Positions 1-6,943 of a DNA stretch of 28,641 bases are shown here, one piece after another (the first letter of the stretch is position 1; each line of letters begins with the position of its first letter). The stretch spans positions 1 to 28,641 of the forward strand of contig JAFGSL010000017.1 in the NCBI GenBank assembly GCA_016934645.1. The letters run 5' to 3'. The stretch comes from Anaerolineae bacterium (lineage in GTDB: Bacteria > Chloroflexota > Anaerolineae > B4-G1 > SLSP01). The notes beneath the pieces were generated by a model. That model searched no databases, was not told the DNA's origin, and was given only the letters and a program-made list of their open reading frames with translations. The translations under genes were made by a program, and so were the position numbers.

Positions 1-39
1 CCGCTCGTCTGCCAGGAGCGCTCACGACAATGCATTGGC

Positions 40-68
40 TTGAATCAGCCGATAACCCATTCTACAAA
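40..68 (+). promoter_or_regulatory. weak candidate promoter for the DUF1232-ftcD pair
   Basis: TTGAAT at 40-45 and TACAAA at 63-68 are separated by 17 bp, each matching four of six bases of the sigma-70 boxes. It is the only plausible pair seen between the window edge and the first gene. Nothing else is recognisable in bases 1-120. This is pattern matching only. Confidence 0.25.
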
Positions 69-135
69 GTGCGGAATACAAGTTAAATACTGCAAATGAC
101 TGCCGACTGTCAGACTGCTTTCATAAGGAGGCATT

Positions 136-645
136 ATGTCCGATGATAAAATGCAATACCCGGAGCGCGCCGGCGACGTTGGCAAGTTGCTAGGGTGGTT
201 GAAAGATTTCTTCGGCCATTTCCGCCTGGCCTGGGAGTTATTGTGGGATGATCGCGTCCCGTTTGTCACCAAGATCATCCCTATCCTCACCCTCCTCTAC
301 GTGATCTCACCCGTGGACCTTGTCCCCGGTATGGTCGTTCCAGGTCTCGGTCAGTTGGATGACCTGGCGGTCTTCTTGATTGGCCTGCGGCTCTTCGTCG
401 ATGTCTGCCCGCCAGCTTTGGTCAATGAGCACCAGGAAGAAATGCAATACGAAATGACCGCCGCACCGCCGGAGGTGGAACAGCCGGCAACCAACTCGCA
501 GCCATCGTCCGTCACGTGGACACCACCTGTGGGCCAGATCATCGATTTGGAAGCCAAAGTGGTCGGTGACAAAGACACAGCCGCGGACACGGATGCTGAT
601 GCAGACGCCGATGCGGAAGAAAAGCCCATCCCCCACGTGTGGTAG
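136..645 (+). CDS. DUF1232 (YkvA-like) membrane-associated protein
   Basis: A 169-residue protein. Residues about 40-93 match the DUF1232 pattern: a positively charged lead-in, a hydrophobic stretch (IIPILTLLYVISPVDLVPG, residues 47-65), then a loop and LGQLDDLAVFLIGLRL. The SPVDLxP and LDDL signatures are typical. The function of this family is not known; the hydrophobic hairpin suggests membrane association. The C-terminal 70 residues are low-complexity and acidic, with Asp-Ala repeats from about residue 150, and look disordered. The start is fixed by a strong Shine-Dalgarno sequence, AAGGAGG at 125-131, 4 nt before the ATG. The stop lies 1 nt before the ftcD start, so the two genes are probably co-transcribed, but nothing links DUF1232 to folate or histidine metabolism. 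Confidence 0.85.
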   Translation: MSDDKMQYPERAGDVGKLLGWLKDFFGHFRLAWELLWDDRVPFVTKIIPILTLLYVISPVDLVPGMVVPGLGQLDDLAVFLIGLRLFVDVCPPALVNEHQEEMQYEMTAAPPEVEQPATNSQPSSVTWTPPVGQIIDLEAKVVGDKDTAADTDADADADAEEKPIPHVW

Positions 646-646
646 C

Positions 647-2161
647 ATGAAAACGCTAGTCGAATGTGTCCCCAACTTCAGTGAAGGCCGGTGCCCGGAG
701 GTGATCGCGGCGATTGTCGATGCGATGCGCGCCGTGCCCGAAGCGCGAGTGTTGGACTTCAAATCGGATGTGGATCACAACCGCTCGGTGGTAACGTTAG
801 TGGGGCCGCCAAGCGCGGTGCAGGAAGCCGCGTTCCAGGGGATCAAAACCGCAGCGACGCTCATCGACCTGGATATGCATCGCGGTGAGCATCCCAGGTT
901 GGGCGCCACAGATGTGGTGCCGTTCATCCCCATCAGCGGCGTGACAATGGTGGACTGCGTAGCGCTGGCTCGCGATTTGGGCCAACGCGTAGGCGAGGAA
1001 CTGGGCATCCCCGTATACCTCTACGAGCAAGCGGCATTGCGCCCGGAGCGCGTCAATCTCGAAGACGTGCGGAGGGGTGAATACGAGGCGCTCAAAGCTG
1101 AGATCGGCAAAAACCCCGCCCGCGCCCCAGACTTCGGACCAGCGGCAGTGGGCAAAGCCGGAGCCACAATCATCGGCGCACGGCCCTTCCTGGTGGCTTT
1201 CAATGCTTACCTCAACACGGACAACGTGAGCATCGCGCGGAAGATTGCGCGAGCACTGCGCCATTCTAACGGCGGCTACCGCTATGTCAAAGCCATGGGG
1301 CTGCTGGTGGCAGGGCAGGCGCAGGTCTCGATGAACCTGACCGACTTCACGCAAACGCCGATCCACCGGGTGGTGGAAACGATCCGCAGTGAGGCAGCGC
1401 GCTATGGAACAGCGATCACCCACACAGAACTTGTGGGCCTCATCCCGCAGCAGGCATTGGTCGATGCAGCGCAGTGGCATCTTCAACTCGATCTCTTTGA
1501 GTCGGGGCAAATCCTGGAAAACAAACTCGCGGCACTAGATGAGAGCGCGCCGGTCGGTTTTCTCGACGCGGTGGCGGCGAACACCCCCACACCCGGCGGC
1601 GGCGCGGTCGCCGCCCTGGCAGGCGCACTGGCGGCGGCGCTTGTGACAATGGTCGGGCGGCTGACAGTAGGCAAGCGGCGTTACACCGATGTACGAGACG
1701 AAATGGCCGGGGCCATCGTGCAGGCCGAAAAGCTGCGCGCGGCACTCACCACCGCTATGGATGAGGACAGTGCCGCGTTCGACGCGGTGATGGCGGCCTA
1801 CAAACTGCCGAAGGCCACCGAAGAAGAGCGATCTGCCCGCGACGAAGCGATCCAGGCCGCGACAGTCCACGCCACCAAAGTCCCGCTGGCGACGGCGCGG
1901 GCGGCACTCGAAGCGCTGGAACTCGCGCTGCTTGTCGCTAGCAAAGGCAACATCAACGCCGCCACCGATGCCGCTAGCGCCGCCTGGATGGCAATGGCCA
2001 GCATCCAGAGCGCGGCGCTTAATGTGCTAGTTAACGCCGCCAGCATCCAGGATGCAGTCCAGAAGGACGCCTGGCTTACCGAATTAAATGCCATCGACGC
2101 GCGCACGCAGACGCTGCTCACGGAAGTACAAGCCGTCGTGGCGCAACGCGCGGGTATATAG
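647..2161 (+). CDS. ftcD: bifunctional glutamate formimidoyltransferase / formimidoyl-THF cyclodeaminase
   Basis: A 504-residue fusion enzyme. It moves the formimino group from formiminoglutamate (the histidine-degradation product) to tetrahydrofolate, then deaminates it to 5,10-methenyl-THF and ammonia. Residues 1-295 are the transferase, with MKTLVECVPNFSEGR at the N-terminus and HRGEHPRLGATD at 78-89. H82 lies at the position of the catalytic histidine known in the mammalian enzyme. Residues 304-504 are the cyclodeaminase, opening with FLDAVAANTPTPGGG (305-319). An ATG at 647 is chosen because homology starts exactly there; longer readings extend back into the DUF1232 gene. No Shine-Dalgarno is visible, so translation is probably coupled to the gene ending at 645. 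No other hut genes are present, so a role in folate one-carbon balance is also possible. Confidence 0.93.
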   Translation: MKTLVECVPNFSEGRCPEVIAAIVDAMRAVPEARVLDFKSDVDHNRSVVTLVGPPSAVQEAAFQGIKTAATLIDLDMHRGEHPRLGATDVVPFIPISGVTMVDCVALARDLGQRVGEELGIPVYLYEQAALRPERVNLEDVRRGEYEALKAEIGKNPARAPDFGPAAVGKAGATIIGARPFLVAFNAYLNTDNVSIARKIARALRHSNGGYRYVKAMGLLVAGQAQVSMNLTDFTQTPIHRVVETIRSEAARYGTAITHTELVGLIPQQALVDAAQWHLQLDLFESGQILENKLAALDESAPVGFLDAVAANTPTPGGGAVAALAGALAAALVTMVGRLTVGKRRYTDVRDEMAGAIVQAEKLRAALTTAMDEDSAAFDAVMAAYKLPKATEEERSARDEAIQAATVHATKVPLATARAALEALELALLVASKGNINAATDAASAAWMAMASIQSAALNVLVNAASIQDAVQKDAWLTELNAIDARTQTLLTEVQAVVAQRAGI

Positions 2162-2170
2162 AGTACATAC

Positions 2171-2205
2171 ACAAAAGCCCCGCAAGAAGTCTGCGGGGCT
2201 TTTGT
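2171..2205. terminator. bidirectional Rho-independent terminator after ftcD
   Basis: A perfect 14-bp inverted repeat, 2171-2184 pairing with 2192-2205, has a 7-nt loop. The GC-rich core GCCCCGCA is flanked by A and T runs, so the hairpin works in both directions. It separates ftcD (+) from the convergent alaX remnant (-). Confidence 0.92.
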
Positions 2206-2213
2206 GTTGGGTA

Positions 2214-2606
2214 TTACGCTTCCAGCGACAACTCAAGCCGTTTGTTGATGCGGCCTTTGCTCTTGTAATCGCTGATGCGGATGGAGCCAACTTCCTGCGT
2301 ATTCGCCACGTGGGTGCCACCGTCGGCCTGAACGTCCAAACCTTCGATTTCGACGATGCGCACGACGGTGATGCCCGGAGGCAGCAGGTTGATTTTCGTG
2401 CGGATCAGGTCATCCTGGCGGCGAACTTTGACGACGGACTATGTCTCATCCCCGGCCTTCAGTATGCCTGTGTCGTGGGGCTGCCCGCCGCCACTAGGGT
2501 AGAAGGCGGTGGCATCCAGCGCCACGACCTGACCCTCCACGGCAATCACGATAGCGTCGAAGGTCTTCAGATAGGCGTCCTTTTGAAAATATGGTTCGGC
2601 ATGCAT
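2214..2606 (-). pseudogene. alanyl-tRNA editing protein AlaX, broken (stop codon plus internal deletion)
   Basis: Read on the minus strand from an ATG at 2606, the frame gives an AlaX-type N-terminus with [13 protein letters not shown] (residues 36-48). At codon 56 there is an in-frame TAG (2439-2441). Beyond it the same frame gives VVKVRRQ followed directly by DLIRTKINLLPPGI, then VQADGGTHVANTQEVG and GRINKRLELSLE, the AlaX C-terminus, ending in TAA at 2214-2216. AlaX proteins of this type normally have about 210-250 residues; this frame has 130. The missing part is the central segment carrying the HxxxH zinc motif of the editing site. No frameshift is needed. The ancestral protein hydrolysed Ser-tRNA(Ala) or Gly-tRNA(Ala) in trans. 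The combined stop and deletion make this a pseudogene. Confidence 0.85.
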
Positions 2607-2625
2607 GTCTAACCACCTTATAACC

Positions 2626-2682
2626 TATCCGAAAATCCACCATTGACGCACCGGAAACGCTCGCAAGCACAGTTTTCGGATA
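2626..2682 (+). repeat. 57-bp interspersed repeat with inverted ends, copy 1
   Basis: The ends form a perfect 10-bp inverted repeat: TATCCGAAAA at 2626-2635 and TTTTCGGATA at 2673-2682. The interior contains AACGCTCGCA (2656-2665), which is identical in copy 2. It lies between the alaX remnant (start codon 20 bp away) and the 3' end of the phosphomannose isomerase gene, whose stop codon is 5 bp away. Copies 2 and 3 are at 6734-6790 and 11464-11519. Confidence 0.85.
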
Positions 2683-2687
2683 AAGTC

Positions 2688-3953
2688 TTAATCAAGAACC
2701 GGTACTTCCACCTTAAACAGTTCGACCGGTGCTTCCGTGCTCAACTGGAATTCACGAAGACAAGCAGGAATCAGGATAGATTGACCTTGCTTCACAATAA
2801 TTCTATCATCTTCGGAACTAGAGTTCCAACGCACAACGGCTATACCTTTTGTAACCAAAAATAACTTAAGCCCATTTTCAGTCGTCTCTTGTCGCTCTGT
2901 TGATGAACTGAGTTTGAGTCTACTGACACGAAACTCAGAAGCAGGTGTTTGATATATCTTCTCTTCTAAATCCGAATTATTCCCCAAGACCGAAAGGGAA
3001 GCAGGAGTATAATTGATGATATCTATCAAATTTTCAGGATCTGTAAATTTATGCGTCAAACCAACACGCACAACATTGTCGGAGTTAGCCATACACTCAA
3101 CAATATTACCTTTTAAATATGCATGCGGAGTACCTGCATCAGTAAAGAGACCTTGCCCCTGCTTAAGGTGAACCAAATTTAGCAAGAACATCACAAATAG
3201 TCCCACATCCGGTCCACTATACTTTGCTCGAAGACTTAGAAAGAGAATCTCAATCTCTTCCAAAGAGGAGGATTTGCTTAACCGTCCAGCTAATTGCTCA
3301 ATAGCACGCACTAATTCCTTCTCGTAGGAAATTGAATTCTTGACCAGAGTTGAGAACAAAGTTTGGGTGAGTATCTGCTGCTTTTGGGGATCTGGAGTCG
3401 CTAGATTAAGGACTCTGGTGCACACACTCTTTCCGATAAAATCAGCTATCTCCGGGTAACGTCTGAGAGTTTCCTGAATATCAGCGAAGGGCTTAATCCC
3501 CATCAGGGCCGTCAACGAATCAAGTGCAACGGCTAGCTCGGGTTTATGATTAGCATCTGGATAATGTATAGGATCACGAAGATGCAAAGCGTTTGCTTGT
3601 GCCTGATTGGGATGCACTTGTATGGATAAGGACTCACTCGCAGACAACACCTTGAATAAAAATGGTAATTTATTTGAAAACTTGTTTGCTATCTTGCTTC
3701 CCAGAATTTGGACTGGGTATGCATTAATCCATTGATCTAGAGGGACTACCATTTCTCCAACCACTATATTGGATGGGGCTTTGGGATGAGCGCCTATCCA
3801 CAATTCAGCATAGGGTACCCCAGGTTCCTGTTCAAAACCTAGTAGATTCGGGATAAAGGCCGGGTTCCCACGGGTACCCCAATCATAATGCTGAATACTG
3901 TTTTTCAGTAAGTATGGGCGTGCTTCAACATTGGGAAGCGTATCTAGCATCAT
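2688..3953 (-). CDS. manA: type I mannose-6-phosphate isomerase
   Basis: A 421-residue zinc enzyme interconverting mannose-6-phosphate and fructose-6-phosphate, the entry to GDP-mannose. The type I metal ligands are all visible: Q112 and H114 in SIQVHPNQAQANALH, E139 in NHKPEL, and H277 in DAGTPHAYLKGN. The tail from about residue 340 is the second cupin-like part. The start is ATG at 3953, preceded by AGAGG 7-8 nt upstream; a second ATG follows directly. The open frame continues to 4130, but that part lies inside rsmI and does not match the family. The gene begins 44 nt after the rsmI stop, so the two are probably co-transcribed. Base use is odd: a 60-base line counted by hand (3301-3360) is 38% GC, against 58% for one in rsmI (4261-4320). 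This suggests acquisition from another lineage. It could supply mannose for the glycan genes further right. Confidence 0.9.
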   Translation of the reverse strand: MMLDTLPNVEARPYLLKNSIQHYDWGTRGNPAFIPNLLGFEQEPGVPYAELWIGAHPKAPSNIVVGEMVVPLDQWINAYPVQILGSKIANKFSNKLPFLFKVLSASESLSIQVHPNQAQANALHLRDPIHYPDANHKPELAVALDSLTALMGIKPFADIQETLRRYPEIADFIGKSVCTRVLNLATPDPQKQQILTQTLFSTLVKNSISYEKELVRAIEQLAGRLSKSSSLEEIEILFLSLRAKYSGPDVGLFVMFLLNLVHLKQGQGLFTDAGTPHAYLKGNIVECMANSDNVVRVGLTHKFTDPENLIDIINYTPASLSVLGNNSDLEEKIYQTPASEFRVSRLKLSSSTERQETTENGLKLFLVTKGIAVVRWNSSSEDDRIIVKQGQSILIPACLREFQLSTEAPVELFKVEVPVLD

Positions 3954-3997
3954 GACTTTGCCTCTGGTTGATGATCCAGTTAATGCTTTCTTCGCGG

Positions 3998-4813
3998 TTA
4001 TGTCTCTAAATCGTAAACGTCGCGGCGGGACCAGCCAGAGAGCGTAGCAACTTCGCGCGCGGCCTGCGAACGCGAAAGCCCATCCGCCATACAGTCCGCC
4101 AGCGCTGCGCGTACCTGGTCGATGTCCCATCGCACCGCATCTTCCGCCGCACCGGCGATCACCAGCGTATACTCGCCACGTGGTGGGGTCTCGGCGATGA
4201 GGGCCAGCGCCCCCGCCACGTCACCGCGCCAAACCTCTTCGTAATGCTTGGTCAACTCGCGGCACAAGGCGATGGCACGATTGCCCAAGACAGCGTGCAA
4301 CGCTTCCAGCGTTGCTTGTAGGCGATGCGGCGCCTCATACCCCACCAACGTCACCTGGAGCGCCGCCACTTCCAGGAGACGCGCCTCTCGCTCGGATTTC
4401 TTGCGCGGTAGAAACCCCAGAAAGCAGAAACGATCGGTGGGCAAACCCGATACAACCAACGCCGCCGTGTGCGCCGATGGGCCGGGAACAGGGATAACCG
4501 GAATCTGCTGCGCGATGGCGGCCTGGATCAATGGGTAGCCAGGATCGGAGATACCAGGCATCCCGGCTTCCGAGATCAGGGCAACATCGCTGCCGGCCAA
4601 TGTCTCCAAAATCGTCTCGGTTTTGTAACGTTCATTTCCTTCAAAAAAGGATGTCACCGGCGTCTTGATCGCGTGCCGATCCAGCAGAATGCGAGCCTTG
4701 CGCGTATCCTCCGCCGCAATCAATTGCACCTCCTGGAGAACGTGTATCGCCCGCAGTGTGATGTCCTCCAAATTCCCGATGGGCGTGCCAACAACGTATA
4801 GCGTTCCCATCAT
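3998..4813 (-). CDS. rsmI: 16S rRNA (cytidine(1402)-2'-O)-methyltransferase
   Basis: A 271-residue member of the tetrapyrrole-methylase-fold SAM enzymes. RsmI methylates the ribose of C1402 in the decoding centre of 16S rRNA. The N-terminal signature GTLYVVGTPIGNLEDITLRA (residues 3-22) is diagnostic. It is followed by AAEDTRKARILL, the conserved SEAGMPGISDPGYPL loop, VPGPSA, and FLGFLPRKKSER. Length is normal for the family. Two ATG codons stand together at 4813 and 4810; the first is used here. No Shine-Dalgarno is evident, and the leader holds a hairpin and a perfect palindrome (see 4827-4874). manA follows downstream with a 44-nt gap. Confidence 0.95.
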   Translation of the reverse strand: MMGTLYVVGTPIGNLEDITLRAIHVLQEVQLIAAEDTRKARILLDRHAIKTPVTSFFEGNERYKTETILETLAGSDVALISEAGMPGISDPGYPLIQAAIAQQIPVIPVPGPSAHTAALVVSGLPTDRFCFLGFLPRKKSEREARLLEVAALQVTLVGYEAPHRLQATLEALHAVLGNRAIALCRELTKHYEEVWRGDVAGALALIAETPPRGEYTLVIAGAAEDAVRWDIDQVRAALADCMADGLSRSQAAREVATLSGWSRRDVYDLET

Positions 4814-4826
4814 TCAGTACAACACA

Positions 4827-4874
4827 GCAGAAATTTCTGCCACAGCGATGCTTGGAGGGGATCGCCAGATCCCC
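4827..4874. promoter_or_regulatory. palindrome and hairpin in the rsmI leader
   Basis: Bases 4827-4840 are a perfect 14-bp palindrome, GCAGAAATTTCTGC. Next to it, 4857-4863 (GGGGATC) pairs with 4868-4874 (GATCCCC) around a 4-nt loop. Neither is followed by a T run in the minus direction, so they do not look like a terminator. They lie 14-61 nt upstream of the rsmI start and could be an operator and a leader hairpin. The role is unknown. Confidence 0.35.
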
Positions 4875-4947
4875 TTCTCCTGCGTATAACCAGGAATCTG
4901 ATGATTCCCTTGAAACCATAAACAAAGAAAAGTTCTATGCCGCATGG

Positions 4948-5643
4948 CTAATGATTCTTGGTAAAGACGATTCTTGCCAATGACTGCGAGCAGTAACCAG
5001 GGAAATTCAGAACAATCTCTTGCGAAATTGGCGGGTGATTTGGATTGTTCTTGTCGTGAATCTGCACGCGAAAAACGCCGTTGAGTTCCTGCGGATTGTT
5101 AAGGAAGAACTGCTCCCATCCTGAATCCCCATAATTCTGCTTGTCGCCGGAGGTGACAACCACATCGATGCCCCCACCCCAAATGTGGATGGGATAACCG
5201 CGCAAATCGTTGCCATCGATATCGACGACGGTGCCTGCAACGCCAAGCCAATTGCAGCCATAGATTGGTGTCTCATACACAATCTCGTAGGTGAAGGGCC
5301 ACGGCGAACGGGTGACACGCGGCGTCGGCGTCGCCGTGCTCGTTTGCGTGGGAGACGGTGTGATGGGCGTTGGCGTGCGAGTTGGCGTCGGCGTGAAGGT
5401 AGCCGGCGGTGTCGGTGTGATCGTAGGCGTATTAGTGGGTGTCCACGTCGCTACCGGAGTGCGTCCCGGCGTTGGCGTAGGGGTATTGGTAGCGACGACG
5501 GCAATCTGCCGAGGTGACGGCGGGAAGGGATTGAAGGGAAGGTAAGGATTGACCGCGATCAGGATGTAGCAAAGGACCGTGATGAGGGTTAAAGCCAGCA
5601 TCACCAAACTCAGAATATTGAACAATCGATCTCTGCTTCCCAT
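4948..5643 (-). CDS. membrane-anchored protein with Thr-Pro linker, unknown extracellular domain
   Basis: A 231-residue protein that I do not recognise as a named family. Residues 9-31 form one transmembrane segment after a short positively charged start, giving a type II or uncleaved-signal anchor. Residues 51-112 are a Thr-Pro-rich spacer typical of exported Chloroflexota proteins. Residues 116-231 form a small domain rich in beta-type sequence, with two cysteines (C130, C218) that could form a disulphide. A stretch at 134-150 (GVAGTVVDIDGNDLRGY) recalls beta-sandwich carboxypeptidase-regulatory-like domains, but this is only a resemblance. The ATG at 5643 has AGGAG 6-7 nt upstream, overlapping the stop of the parvulin gene. 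The intergenic gap is 9 nt, so the two genes form an operon. Confidence 0.8.
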   Translation of the reverse strand: MGSRDRLFNILSLVMLALTLITVLCYILIAVNPYLPFNPFPPSPRQIAVVATNTPTPTPGRTPVATWTPTNTPTITPTPPATFTPTPTRTPTPITPSPTQTSTATPTPRVTRSPWPFTYEIVYETPIYGCNWLGVAGTVVDIDGNDLRGYPIHIWGGGIDVVVTSGDKQNYGDSGWEQFFLNNPQELNGVFRVQIHDKNNPNHPPISQEIVLNFPGYCSQSLARIVFTKNH

Positions 5644-5652
5644 GGTTTTCTC

Positions 5653-6603
5653 CTACGGTGTAGATGCAACAAAACGCTCGATGGTTGCCGTCGCGCGCAG
5701 CCCTTCCAACCACTCACGCGAGGCTTTTTCGCGCAGAAGGCGTAAATTCTCTGGGTCGATTTCCATATCGGGAACTCTCTCAACGAGCTGGACAATGTGG
5801 TAGCCCATGCTACTCTGGACCACATCACTGAATTGCCCTGGTTCGAGGGCAAAAGCCACCGCCTCCACTTCCGTCGAGGTCAGGATACTCCGGGGGAAAA
5901 AGCCGAGATCGCCACCTGTATCGCGGGTGCTGGTATCCTGCGAATAGGTACGCGCCAGGCTCACAAAGTCGCCACCAGCCTGGAGTTGGCTGAGGATTTG
6001 ACGCGCCTCTTCCTCACTATTGACAAGGATATGCCGTGCGTGGATGTGTTCAGCGTGCGTGGGAACCGCTTCGACAGCGCGGTTCGCCATTTGCGTGGCG
6101 ATCATATCGTTACACAGCCGGACGCGGAATTCCTCCAGCGACATGCCCTGATCGGTCAACCACTGCTGAAACGCCTCATCTCCGGTTTCCTCGCGGAGCG
6201 TCTGGATGGTGGTATCAAGTTCCTCATCGCTGACCATGACACCCGCAGCTTGGGCCGCCTGCTCGATCAAGACCTGATTGACCATCATTTCCAGCACCAG
6301 TGTGCGTCCCTGCTCCAATACATCCTGGCCTTCTTCGGTGGAAGCATCCTGGCCAGCCGCGGCCATCGATTCCACGTAGAGGTCCATTTCGCGCTCGTAA
6401 TCAGCGAGGAGGATGGGTTGTCCGTTGACTAAGGCTGCCTGTGGTTCCGGCGTCGGCGAGGGAGTCATTGTTGGAGGAATGGGGGTAGGCGTGTCTGCCA
6501 CTGGTGTGTCAACAGCCTGTGGGGTCACGGTTGGATCGATACACGCAGTCAAGATAAAGATCCCCAGCAATGCTGTGCACAACCACACGCGAATTCGATT
6601 CAT
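5653..6603 (-). CDS. SurA/PrsA-like parvulin peptidyl-prolyl isomerase lipoprotein
   Basis: A 316-residue extracytoplasmic foldase. Residues 1-20 are a lipoprotein signal with the lipobox LTAC, C21 being the lipidated cysteine. A Thr-Pro spacer covers about 26-54. Residues 57-180 look like the helical SurA_N-type chaperone segment, opening with ALVNGQPILLADYEREM. Residues 185-277 are a parvulin domain: HIHARHILVNSEEEA, GDFVSLARTYSQD, GGDLGFF, and a C-terminal GYHIVQLVER. The ATG at 6603 is preceded by GAGGAGG 6-9 nt upstream. It would assist folding of secreted proteins at the outer face of the membrane. The next gene downstream starts after 9 nt and shares the anchored, Thr-Pro-spaced design, so it may be a partner. 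The foldase call is firm; the substrate is unknown. Confidence 0.92.
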   Translation of the reverse strand: MNRIRVWLCTALLGIFILTACIDPTVTPQAVDTPVADTPTPIPPTMTPSPTPEPQAALVNGQPILLADYEREMDLYVESMAAAGQDASTEEGQDVLEQGRTLVLEMMVNQVLIEQAAQAAGVMVSDEELDTTIQTLREETGDEAFQQWLTDQGMSLEEFRVRLCNDMIATQMANRAVEAVPTHAEHIHARHILVNSEEEARQILSQLQAGGDFVSLARTYSQDTSTRDTGGDLGFFPRSILTSTEVEAVAFALEPGQFSDVVQSSMGYHIVQLVERVPDMEIDPENLRLLREKASREWLEGLRATATIERFVASTP

Positions 6604-6677
6604 CGGCTTTCCTCCTCGAAAACAATTCGATCAGTCCAGGACTATCAAGGCCTACAAAAGCCTCAACCAATGCTCCA

Positions 6678-6706
6678 ATTGTAAAAGATACTTACCCAAC
6701 CAACAA
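6678..6706 (-). promoter_or_regulatory. candidate promoter of the parvulin operon
   Basis: On the minus strand TTGTTG (6701-6706) and TACAAT (6678-6683) are spaced by 17 bp. TACAAT matches five of six -10 bases; the -35 box is weaker. The start would be about 70 nt upstream of the ATG at 6603. A 6-bp inverted repeat with a 5-nt spacer lies directly upstream (6711-6727). Confidence 0.45.
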
Positions 6707-6733
6707 CGTGTAGACTTTTGTAGTCTAAGAAGC

Positions 6734-6790
6734 TATCCGAGAACTCATCGTTGACGCATCAGAAACGCTCGCAGGCACAATTTTCGGATA
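6734..6790 (+). repeat. 57-bp interspersed repeat, copy 2
   Basis: Same length as copy 1, with ends TATCCGAGAA (6734-6743) and TTTTCGGATA (6781-6790). By hand alignment 48 of 57 positions agree with copy 1, including the whole AACGCTCGCA block and the right terminus. It lies between two divergent promoters. Confidence 0.85.
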
Positions 6791-6878
6791 GAGCCTAAGT
6801 CCTGTTTGATTCTTTACTCATTATAGACTGAGGCGCGTTTAACGCAATCTACGCGCCGAAGCAAACTTTGCTCAAAAT

Positions 6879-6886
6879 GGTATAAT
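6879..6886 (+). promoter_or_regulatory. extended -10 promoter of the GNAT gene
   Basis: TGG at 6878-6880 followed by a perfect TATAAT at 6881-6886 makes an extended -10 element. No good -35 box is seen at the usual distance. Transcription would begin near 6893, about 50 nt before the ATG. The GC-rich inverted repeat 6832-6857 ends just upstream and could be an operator. Confidence 0.55.
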
Positions 6887-6943
6887 TTTGCGACATCTAG
6901 CCAAAGAGTTCATTGGCCAGACTCCAAAACAGGAACAGCAAAG

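Larger units (their letters stand above)
6604..6943. other. divergent intergenic region between the parvulin operon and the GNAT gene
   Basis: This 340-bp stretch has no convincing gene. It holds a minus-strand promoter candidate (6678-6706), a small inverted repeat (TAGACT 6711-6716 / AGTCTA 6722-6727), repeat copy 2 (6734-6790), a 7-bp inverted repeat GGCGCGT/ACGCGCC (6832-6838, 6851-6857) and a plus-strand extended -10 promoter (6879-6886). Confidence 0.8.

Noticed and set aside
566..646. Upstream start for ftcD overlapping the DUF1232 gene
   Set aside because: Family homology begins exactly at the ATG at 647, and the added residues are the DUF1232 tail read in another frame.
2439..2441. 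TAG in alaX as a recoded codon (pyrrolysine or suppressor)
   Set aside because: The catalytic core is also deleted, so a recoded product would still lack the editing site.
2088..2612. Plus-strand 174-residue open frame over the alaX remnant
   Set aside because: It runs through the terminator, has no recognisable domain, and is antisense to clear AlaX motifs on the minus strand.
3954..4130. N-terminal extension of the phosphomannose isomerase frame into rsmI
   Set aside because: The extra residues are out-of-frame rsmI sequence with no family match, and a good Shine-Dalgarno stands before the ATG at 3953.
5291..5520. Apparent short repeats, considered as a CRISPR or tandem array
   Set aside because: They encode the Thr-Pro linker of the membrane protein; units are irregular and there are no spacers.
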